The position numbers and the translations under genes are program-made. 64,000 bases of DNA, from NCBI GenBank assembly GCA_040218145.1, contig JAVJQK010000128.1:62001-126000 (forward strand). The letters are read 5' to 3'. Below are positions 58,563 to 64,000 of this stretch, piece by piece (position 1 is the first letter of the stretch; the number at the start of each line of letters is the position of its first letter). The notes below the pieces were generated by a model that was not told the DNA's origin, ran no database searches, and worked only from the letters and a program-made list of their open reading frames with translations. The DNA is from Sandaracinaceae bacterium (lineage in GTDB: Bacteria > Myxococcota_A > Polyangia > Polyangiales > Sandaracinaceae).

Positions 58563-59333
58563 CTACCGCACGCGGGGCTCGACCGCGAGGGTCGTGATCT
58601 GCGCGCCGTCTTCCTCCACCACGATCGTGTGCTCGAACTGCGCGGCCCAGCTCCCGTCGAGGGTGCGCATCGTCCAGCCGTCCGCGTCGGTCACGAGGTC
58701 GGGCGCGCCGAGCGTGAGGATGGGCTCGATGGTGATCGCCATGCCCGCCTTCAGCCGGATCCCGCGCCCTGGAGAGCCGAAGTGATCGACGTGGGGCGGC
58801 TGGTGCATGCGACGCCCGATCCCGTGGCCACCCACCACGCGCACGACGCTGCACCCGGCGCGGCGCGCGGTCGCCTCGATGACCGCGCCGACGTCGCCGA
58901 GCCGGACGCCGGCCCGCACCTGCGCGACGCCCTCATCACGGCAACGACGCGCGGTCTCGAGGAGGTGCGCCGCCTCCGGGCTCGGCGTCCCGACGGCGAA
59001 GGTGGCGCAGGTGTCCCCGTGCCAGCCGTGGAGCTGGCTCGTCACGTCGACCGAGACCAGGTCGCCGTCCTCCAGCACGTCGTCCTCGCGCGGGATCCCG
59101 TGACACGCGACGTCGTTCCGGCTGGTGCAGACCGCGGCCGGGAAGCCGTGGTAGCCGAGCTGGCTCGGGCGCGCGCCCTGGCGGGCGGTGTCCGCGCGCA
59201 CCCAGGCGTCGATCTCCGAGGTCCGCACGCCGGGCTCGAGCAGCTGGCCGACGCGCGACAGGGTCTCGGCCGCCACGCGCCCGGCGCGCCGCATGTGGTC
59301 GATCTCGGCGGGACGAAGCCGTGTGATCCGCAT
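58563..59333 (-). CDS. map: Type I methionine aminopeptidase
   Basis: The 256-residue cytosolic metalloenzyme removes the N-terminal Met from new proteins. It has the pita-bread fold motifs: GYHGFPAAVCTSRNDVACHG (His), LVSVDVTSQLHGWHGDTCAT (first Asp pair), VVGGHGIGRRMHQPPHV (metal His), MAITIEPILTLG (Glu) and AAQFEHTIVVEEDGAQITT (final Glu/His). The ATG at 59333 is the family start; an upstream in-frame start would only add a short tail into the divergent promoter region. It heads a likely operon with the MscS-CNMP gene. Confidence 0.95.
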   Translation of the reverse strand: MRITRLRPAEIDHMRRAGRVAAETLSRVGQLLEPGVRTSEIDAWVRADTARQGARPSQLGYHGFPAAVCTSRNDVACHGIPREDDVLEDGDLVSVDVTSQLHGWHGDTCATFAVGTPSPEAAHLLETARRCRDEGVAQVRAGVRLGDVGAVIEATARRAGCSVVRVVGGHGIGRRMHQPPHVDHFGSPGRGIRLKAGMAITIEPILTLGAPDLVTDADGWTMRTLDGSWAAQFEHTIVVEEDGAQITTLAVEPRVR

Positions 59334-59367
59334 GCTCGACGATGCTGCGCAGAGGGCCGCCACACCC

Positions 59368-59382
59368 ATACCTTTTGGGTAT
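59368..59382. promoter_or_regulatory. LysR-type operator between map and lysR-like gene
   Basis: ATACC-TTTTG-GGTAT is a perfect 5-bp inverted repeat containing the LysR consensus T-N11-A. It is located 35 bp upstream of map and 41 bp upstream of the HTH-only LysR gene. It is the AT-richest stretch of the divergent region. A LysR protein is likely to bind here. Confidence 0.6.
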
Positions 59383-59422
59383 TGGACGCGCGGGCCGGGA
59401 ACCGCGTCATACTCCGCGGGCC

Positions 59423-59725
59423 ATGAGCCTCACCCAGCTGGAGTCCTTCATCGCCGTCGCCGAGGAGGGCCACGTCGGCCGCGCCGCCCGTCGCCTCCAC
59501 ATCTCCCAGCCCCCGCTCAGCCGGCAGATACGGCGGCTGGAGGACGAGCTCGGGGCGCCGCTCTTCGCGCGGACCCCGCGGGGAATGACCCTGCTCCCGA
59601 GCGGCGAGCGGTTCCTCGCACGCGCGCGGGAGGTCCTCGAGGCGGTCGAGCGGGCGCGAGGGACGGTCAGCGAAGCGGGCGACGGATCGGAGTGCAGCGA
59701 AGCTGCTCGTCCGACGCGCCGATGA
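59423..59725 (+). CDS. HTH-only LysR-family protein
   Basis: The 100-residue product is a complete LysR DNA-binding domain (MSLTQLESFIAVAEEGHVGR, RRLHISQPPLSRQIRRLEDE, RTPRGMTLLPSGERFLARAR) plus the start of the linker helix. It then ends after a short Ser/Arg tail at a TGA. Normal LysR proteins are about 300 residues with an effector-binding domain, which is missing. It may be a natural short regulator or the remnant of a truncated gene. Its 3' end overlaps the convergent lipoprotein gene by 59 bp. Confidence 0.75.
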   Translation: MSLTQLESFIAVAEEGHVGRAARRLHISQPPLSRQIRRLEDELGAPLFARTPRGMTLLPSGERFLARAREVLEAVERARGTVSEAGDGSECSEAARPTRR

Positions 59726-60131
59726 GCCACATCCCGTAGACCACCGCGTCGTAGTCTCTTCGGTCGAGCGCCTCGCGGTCGTGTCCCTCGCGCAGGGGCC
59801 AGATCACGCAGGTCGGGCTGTCGGCGCGGGAGGGGCAGCACGGCGCGAGCGTGCTCGAGACGTCGCCGATGCGGCCCAGCCCGTCCCGGAACGCCTCCAG
59901 CGACTCGGGGGTGTGCGGCTCGTCGCGCGGACGGAACACGATGATCGGCCCGTCGTCGCAGCCTTCGTAGAGGCTCCACCACCCCGGGTCGGAGGCGAGC
60001 AGATCACCGTAGTAGCGGTCGTCGTCACAGACGACGGGCCGGCCGGCGTCGGGAGCCAGGAGCAGGTCGGCGCCGTGACTCTCGAAGCAGCCGGAGAGCG
60101 CCAAGGGCCCGAGAAGAAACAGGAAGCGCAT
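59667..60131 (-). CDS. Small Cys-containing lipoprotein
   Basis: The 154-residue product has a lipoprotein signal (MRFLFLLGPLALSGC). The mature part contains several cysteines (VVCDDDRYYGD, EGCDD, APCCPSRADSPTCVIWPL, QLRCTPIRR) that could form disulfides. It has no recognisable domain. The 3' 59 bp overlap the HTH-only LysR gene. A role in the periplasm or outer membrane is inferred from the signal only. Confidence 0.75.
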   Translation of the reverse strand: MRFLFLLGPLALSGCFESHGADLLLAPDAGRPVVCDDDRYYGDLLASDPGWWSLYEGCDDGPIIVFRPRDEPHTPESLEAFRDGLGRIGDVSSTLAPCCPSRADSPTCVIWPLREGHDREALDRRDYDAVVYGMWLIGASDEQLRCTPIRRPLR

Positions 60132-60271
60132 GGTCGAGCGCGGAGCAAGCGAGATGCCCGGCGCGAAGCGCGGCGAAATGCGTGCGCCAGCGCCAACGGA
60201 GATTTCAAGCGCGACCCAACTTGAACAAGCGACCGTCCGCGTGCGTCACTGGCGCTTCGGGGAGGTCCTGG

Positions 60272-60625
60272 ATGAGGTGGATTGGATACGCGGCCCAGGC
60301 CGCGATGTTGTGCGGGCTGCTCTCGCTGGGCGGCTGCATCGGCAACAGCGACGCCGGCTGCACCGCGGGCGGGGAGGTCTGCGTGTGCCGGGGCATCGGC
60401 AACTGCGCGCGCGATTGCCCGGAGGGGGGCTGCAGCTTCCTCTGCGACGGGATCGGCAACTGCAACCTCACCTGTGAGGGCGGCGGCTGCGACGTCAGCT
60501 GCGAGGGCACGGGCAACTGCATCCTGGAGTGCCCGGGTGGGGGCTGCTCGATGACCTGTGACGGCACCGGCAACTGCATCTGCGAGAGCGGCTGCGAGAG
60601 CACCGACCCACCCGACGCCGGCTGA
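60272..60625 (+). CDS. Cys-repeat lipoprotein (Gly-Asn-Cys repeats)
   Basis: The 117-residue product begins MRWIGYAAQAAMLCGLLSLG then GC, a lipoprotein signal. The mature protein is built of about seven short units alternating GIGNCARDC / EGGCSFLCD / GIGNCNLTCE / GGGCDVSCE / GTGNCILECP / GGGCSMTCDG / TGNCICESGC. Each unit of about 10 residues holds two Cys, giving about 16 Cys in 90 residues. This suggests a small disulfide-rich beta-solenoid or metal-binding protein. GGGGAGG lies just before the ATG. It precedes the disulfide-handling operon at 60764. Confidence 0.8.
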   Translation: MRWIGYAAQAAMLCGLLSLGGCIGNSDAGCTAGGEVCVCRGIGNCARDCPEGGCSFLCDGIGNCNLTCEGGGCDVSCEGTGNCILECPGGGCSMTCDGTGNCICESGCESTDPPDAG

Positions 60626-60763
60626 CGGAACGCTACTTCGCTCACAGTCCGGGTCGTGTCCCACGGTGTGGGGGCTATCCCCTCGCGCCCGATGGTTACC
60701 ATGGGGCCCTCGAGCGCCGGCGTGGGTAGGTGCGACCGCCGGCGCGGAAAGTGAGCAGACGAA

Positions 60764-62035
60764 GTGCGCGCCAAAATTACGATCGCGATCGTCGCCGCCC
60801 TCTCGGCGGTGGCCGGGTTCTCCTTCGCGGCGGTCTCCACGCACGACTTCGTGCAACACCTCGACCGCCAGGTGCACGGGCTGCACTGCTCCTTCCTGCC
60901 GGGCCTCGACCAGACGGACGTGAGCGGGGCGAGCGGCTGCCACGTGACGCTGATGTCCCCCTACTCCTCGATCCTCCGGGAGACGGTGTGGGGCGGGATC
61001 CCGATCGCGCTCCCCGCGATGGCGGTGTTCGCCTTCCTCCTCGCCCTCGCGCTGGGGCTCTGGGCCACCGGCCGCGTCCGGGATCCGCGCGCGATGGGGT
61101 TCCAGGCCCTGGCCTGGGGCCTCCCGGTGATCGCGTCGGCGGTGATGGGCTACATCTCGCTCTCCACCCTCGGCGCCGCCTGCAAGCTCTGCATCGGGAT
61201 CTACGCGGCGAGCGGCGTGGGCTTCGTCGCCGCGCTGGCCGGCTTCTTCATGGCGAGGGCCGACGCGAAGCCGCGCGCCATCCCCATCCCCGAAGGCGCC
61301 GCGGCCGACGAGACCGTCGAGGCGCCTCCGCCCGTGATCACCACGCGCTGGGGGGTGCTGGGCGCCGCCTTCGCGCTCGGCGTGGGCTTCGTGCTCGTGC
61401 CGGTCGTCGTCTACGCGGCGGCCGCGCCCGACTTCGAGCGCTTCGTCGGGAGCTGCGGCACGCTCGCCGATCCGAGCGACCCGAACACGGTGCTCCTGCC
61501 GGTGGGCGCCCAGACCAACCCGGTGCCGGTCATCGAGGTGCTCGACCCGCTCTGCCCGGCCTGCCGCGGCTTCGAGGCGCGCTTCGAGGCCTCGAGCGTC
61601 CAGTCGCAGACGAGCCGCAAGGTGCTCCTCTTCCCGCTCGACGACAGCTGCAACTGGATGATCGACCGCGCCATCCACCCCGGCGCGTGCGCGATCAGCG
61701 AGGCGGTGATCTGCGCCGAAGACGAAGCCGAGGAGGTGATCGCCTGGGCCTTCGAGAACCAGGAGGCGATCATGGCCGCGGAGCGATCGGCGGCGGGCGG
61801 CGCGGCGCGAATGGCCCGCGAGCGCTTCGGCGCGCTGAGCGAGTGCATCGGCAGCCCGCGCGCGCAGGCGCGGGTCAACCAGTCGCTCCGCTGGGCGGTG
61901 CAGAACCAGCTGCCCGTGCTCACCCCGCAGGTCTACGTGGGCCAGACGCGCCTCTGTGACGCGGACACGGACCTCGGCATGGACTACGCGCTGACCCGGC
62001 TGGTGACCCAGCACGGGAATGGAGGCGGACAGTGA
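60764..62035 (+). CDS. VKOR-DsbA-like fusion, disulfide bond formation protein
   Basis: The 423-residue membrane protein fuses a vitamin K epoxide reductase-like domain to a thioredoxin-fold domain. The VKOR part (about residues 1-165) has four or so helices, an outer Cys pair region (LHCSFLPGLDQTDVSGASGC) and the catalytic CKLC in STLGAACKLCIGIYAAS. After a linker and another helix (about 195-225), the DsbA-like domain has PLCPACRGFEARFE (CPAC) and ends with LTPQVYVGQTRLC (cis-Pro region). Such fusions form disulfides in exported proteins using quinones. GTG start; first gene of a three-gene overlapping operon. Confidence 0.9.
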   Translation: MRAKITIAIVAALSAVAGFSFAAVSTHDFVQHLDRQVHGLHCSFLPGLDQTDVSGASGCHVTLMSPYSSILRETVWGGIPIALPAMAVFAFLLALALGLWATGRVRDPRAMGFQALAWGLPVIASAVMGYISLSTLGAACKLCIGIYAASGVGFVAALAGFFMARADAKPRAIPIPEGAAADETVEAPPPVITTRWGVLGAAFALGVGFVLVPVVVYAAAAPDFERFVGSCGTLADPSDPNTVLLPVGAQTNPVPVIEVLDPLCPACRGFEARFEASSVQSQTSRKVLLFPLDDSCNWMIDRAIHPGACAISEAVICAEDEAEEVIAWAFENQEAIMAAERSAAGGAARMARERFGALSECIGSPRAQARVNQSLRWAVQNQLPVLTPQVYVGQTRLCDADTDLGMDYALTRLVTQHGNGGGQ

Positions 62036-62742
62036 ACAACGCACGCTGGATCGCCGCCGCCGCCGCCCTCGCCGCCTTCGCCGTCCCGGTGGTGCTGACG
62101 CTCTCGTGGATCGGCGCGGCCGAGGACCGCCTGGCCGAGGTCGAGGCGGCCACCATCTCCGACGACTCGCCCCCCGCGGTCGCCGTCGCGCGCAACGCGA
62201 ACGAGGAGTACTGCACGCCCGAGCTCAAGCAGATCCTCCGGCGCGTCCTGACGAGCTGTGGGCTCATCGGCGGCGCTGGCGGTCGAGGCTGCCAGCCGCT
62301 CGAGGCGCGCAACGTCGCGACCATGGACGACGCGGACTTCAACGCGCTCTTCGTGCCCATGCGCGAGCGCGGCGGCATCGTGCAGTACGAGCAGGGCTCG
62401 GCCGAGCTGACCGGCCCGGGCGTACAGCTCATCGACCGCACGTTCGCCGACCGTCGAGGCGCCAGCTACTTCTTCGTCGTCTCGCGGGCCTCCCCCGAGG
62501 GCGCGACGGATCGCAACCGGGAGCTGTCCCGCGAGCGCGCCGAGGCGGTGATGACCCACCTCGAGGAGACCTTCTCCGACCCGCAGCTCGAGCGGGAGGT
62601 CGGCCTGCTCTGGCTCGGCGAGGAGTACGCCCAGCTCGACCCGTCCTTCTGCGACTGGACGCGCAGCGGCGACTCCGGGCAGTGTGAGTCGGAGGATCTC
62701 AACCGGAGCGCGTTCATCGCATGGATCGACTGTCGATTGTGA
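62032..62742 (+). CDS. OmpA C-terminal-like membrane-anchored protein
   Basis: The 236-residue product has an N-terminal helix (WIAAAAALAAFAVPVVLTLS) as anchor or signal, a Cys-containing middle (EYCTPELKQILRRVLTSCGL, GCQPLE) and an OmpA C-terminal-like domain (IVQYEQGSAELTGPGVQLI, RNRELSRERAEAVMTHLEE) that may bind peptidoglycan. Four to five cysteines fit its position between two disulfide-handling genes. GTG overlaps the preceding stop (GTGA), and the next gene overlaps its end by 22 bp, so all three are coupled. Confidence 0.82.
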   Translation: MNNARWIAAAAALAAFAVPVVLTLSWIGAAEDRLAEVEAATISDDSPPAVAVARNANEEYCTPELKQILRRVLTSCGLIGGAGGRGCQPLEARNVATMDDADFNALFVPMRERGGIVQYEQGSAELTGPGVQLIDRTFADRRGASYFFVVSRASPEGATDRNRELSRERAEAVMTHLEETFSDPQLEREVGLLWLGEEYAQLDPSFCDWTRSGDSGQCESEDLNRSAFIAWIDCRL

Positions 62743-63281
62743 CCGCCGCCCTCCTCTTCGTCGGCTGCGGCGAAGAGGGCCCCGCCCCCGCCCCACCCTC
62801 GCGCGTGGTCGCGGTGGCGGCGGAGGCGCCCGAGACCGAGAGCTTGTGTGACGCGACGCCGAACACGCGGCTCGCCCTGCCTCCGCTCGCGGAGGGTCAG
62901 ACGGCGCCGTCGGTGGAGGGCCGCCGCTGGGTCAACGTCTGGGCGACCTGGTGCCGGCCGTGCGTCGAGGAGATGCCGCTCCTCGAGCGGTTCTCGGAGC
63001 GCCTCGCCGAAGACGGCGCGCCGACCACCCTGAGCTTCGTCAGCGCCGATCGCGACGACGAGAGCGTCGCGCGTTTTCGCCAGAGCCACGGCGACATGCC
63101 CGAGAGCCTGCGCGTGTCCGACCCCGCCGCGGTCGCGGTCTGGGGCGCCACCCTCGGCCTTGGGGAAGCGGCTTCGCTCCCCCTCCACGTCCTGACCGAC
63201 GAAGACGGCCGCGTGGTCTGCGCCCGCGCAGGCGCCGTCTCCGAAGACGACTACGAAGCCGTCCGCGCCGTCCTGCGCTAG
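62721..63281 (+). CDS. TlpA-like thioredoxin lipoprotein
   Basis: The 186-residue product has a lipoprotein signal (LSIVTAALLFVGC) and a thioredoxin-like domain with active site WATWCRPCVEEMP (CRPC, about residues 77-88). It has LSFVSADRDDESVARFRQSH and the cis-Pro segment ASLPLHVLTDEDGRVV. TlpA/ResA-type proteins reduce or isomerise disulfides at the membrane surface, for example in cytochrome c maturation. It overlaps the OmpA-like gene by 22 bp. A 58-bp palindrome lies 14 bp after the stop. Confidence 0.92.
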   Translation: MDRLSIVTAALLFVGCGEEGPAPAPPSRVVAVAAEAPETESLCDATPNTRLALPPLAEGQTAPSVEGRRWVNVWATWCRPCVEEMPLLERFSERLAEDGAPTTLSFVSADRDDESVARFRQSHGDMPESLRVSDPAAVAVWGATLGLGEAASLPLHVLTDEDGRVVCARAGAVSEDDYEAVRAVLR

Positions 63282-63295
63282 CTAGCCGAACGACC

Positions 63296-63353
63296 GGGGA
63301 CGATCCTATTCATTCGTCAAACTCGAGTATGACGAACGAATAGGATCGTCCCC
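63296..63353. repeat. 58-bp palindrome, full copy of the dispersed 29-bp repeat
   Basis: The left half (63296-63324) is identical to that at 23451. The right half (63325-63353) differs from its exact complement at two positions. It sits just past the tlpA-like stop codon. No T-run follows, so it is not a classical intrinsic terminator. Confidence 0.9.
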
Positions 63354-63415
63354 GATCCTCACGCGATCCTGACGCGGCTGCTACTTGCGGCTGGGATCGC
63401 GGGCAAGGGCACGGG

Positions 63416-63455
63416 GCAGTCGGCGGAAGAACGCGAGCGTTCTTCGGCCGACTGC
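63416..63455 (-). terminator. Strong hairpin at the 3' end of the last gene
   Basis: The arms GCAGTCGGCGGAAGAACGC (63416-63434) and GCGTTCTTCGGCCGACTGC (63437-63455) pair at 18 of 19 positions with a 2-nt loop. The hairpin touches the stop codon of the gene at 63455-64000. Its strength and place suggest transcription termination or mRNA stabilisation, but a T-run is lacking. Confidence 0.5.
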
Positions 63456-64000
63456 TACGGCGCGACGCAGAGGTGGTTCAGCGTGTTGACGAAGAGGTTC
63501 TGCAGGGCGGGCTGGGTGCCGCTGGTGCCGACCCAGTCGACGAGCGGGCCCGAGCCGGACCCGTTGCCGTTCCAGTAGACCACCATGCCACCCGTGCCGC
63601 CGATGCCCTCGGTGATCTGGAGCTTGCTGGAGCCGGAGACGGCGACGACGCGCACCGCGCCGCCGGTCGGCGTGCACTGGTCGTGGTCGGTGCTGCCGGA
63701 GGTGAGGCTCTGACCCATGGTGAAGGTCTGCGCGGGGCCGAGCGCGATGGGGTGCAGCGCGTTCACCACCGAGAGGGCACCGCTGAACGGGCCGTCACCC
63801 GGGCTGGCGCAGCGGACGAGGCCGCCGAGCACGGAGTCGGTGGGGCTCCCGAGCGAGTCGTAGCCGGTCACGATCAGGCGGCCGCCCGCGTTGATCCAGT
63901 TGGTCAGCGCCGTCAGCTCCGCGCTCGACAGGATGCGGTCGTGCTCATGCAAGATGATGTGCGTGTAGCGCGAGAGCACCGCCGGGTCCGACGAGTGCAC
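63455..64000 (-). CDS. Secreted or surface protein fragment (5' end outside window)
   Basis: The C-terminal 181 residues of a protein whose start lies beyond the right edge. They contain YTHIILHEHDRILSSAELTA and LTNWINAGGRLIVTGYDSLG, a class I glutamine amidotransferase-like/DUF4350 pattern, then Gly/Ser/Thr-rich strands (GGTGGMVVYWNGNGSGSGPL) and an end with one Cys (NTLNHLCVAP). Composition suggests an exported protein; the signal peptide is not visible. A strong hairpin overlaps its stop codon. Confidence 0.75.
   Translation of the reverse strand: MHSSDPAVLSRYTHIILHEHDRILSSAELTALTNWINAGGRLIVTGYDSLGSPTDSVLGGLVRCASPGDGPFSGALSVVNALHPIALGPAQTFTMGQSLTSGSTDHDQCTPTGGAVRVVAVSGSSKLQITEGIGGTGGMVVYWNGNGSGSGPLVDWVGTSGTQPALQNLFVNTLNHLCVAP

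Noticed and set aside
1-64000. tRNA, rRNA, integrase, transposase or phage genes that would mark a genomic island
   Set aside because: None was recognised on either strand; the accessory features here are repeats and lone genes, not a classical island.

Overview
The window is GC-rich (well over 65 percent by eye) and reads as chromosomal DNA of a myxobacterium, most likely a Sandaracinus-like member of Polyangiales (Myxococcota). This is inferred from the protein repertoire, not from a marker gene. The signs are many lipoproteins with Asp-Ala-Gly-rich linkers after the lipobox, MopE/thrombospondin-type Asp-Cys repeats (DNDCDGxxDEGC style), a MYXO-CTERM sorting signal (GCGC, then a membrane helix, then Arg-rich), a DUF2330 protein, a Kazal/fibrinogen-like secreted protein and several isolated signalling proteins. 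I see no rRNA, tRNA, CRISPR array, insertion sequence or prophage.

Layout. 1-3 kb: truncated membrane-anchored protein, small lipoprotein, Kazal/fibrinogen-like lipoprotein. 3-6 kb: transketolase convergent with an NhaR-type LysR regulator. 6.1-12.8 kb: a tightly overlapping operon with a small RaiA/HPF-like protein, an ABC exporter whose ATP-site motifs are all degenerate, an HlyD-type adaptor with a Gly/Tyr-rich tail, a TolC-type channel and a cupin-like protein. 12.8-14.1 kb: Hpt-REC-GGDEF protein. 14-23 kb: envelope lipoproteins, a beta-barrel-like protein, a GT-C-like membrane protein and an SRPBCC protein. 23.5-28.6 kb: ATP-grasp enzyme, a very large fused zinc-phospholipase-like/MYXO-CTERM/lipoprotein ORF, and a frameshifted membrane protein. 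28.6-29.3 kb: gene-free repeat region. 29.3-36 kb: NsrR-truncated hemoglobin pair, DUF2330 protein, wax ester/DGAT acyltransferase, YgiQ radical SAM protein and a hypothetical. 36-43 kb: sensor kinase, antitoxin-like gene with a truncated nucleotidyltransferase remnant, upp, propeller lipoprotein, LysR coupled to rhomboid. 43-51 kb: Uma2 protein, CAP-domain protein, lipoprotein-amidohydrolase-metallophosphoesterase operon, glyoxalase remnant beside a long hairpin, phytase-like protein, PuuD urate oxidase. 52-59 kb: REC protein, PhnD-like protein, HAD-IG 5'-nucleotidase, response regulator, MscS-CNMP channel, methionine aminopeptidase. 59-64 kb: HTH-only LysR protein, Cys-repeat lipoprotein and a VKOR/DsbA, OmpA-like, TlpA operon.

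Functional threads. (1) Envelope export and surface decoration dominate. (2) Redox and nitric oxide handling is represented by NsrR-globin and by the VKOR/DsbA/TlpA operon. (3) Signalling proteins are scattered singly. (4) Non-coding structure is rich: a 29-bp half-site family (nine half-sites, two of them paired into 58-bp palindromes), two related 150-165-bp hairpin elements sharing one tip and related outer arms, a 90-bp tandem repeat and a hairpin cluster with unusually many CTAG sites. The most unusual protein-level observation is the secretion operon whose only ATPase appears to lack every catalytic residue.
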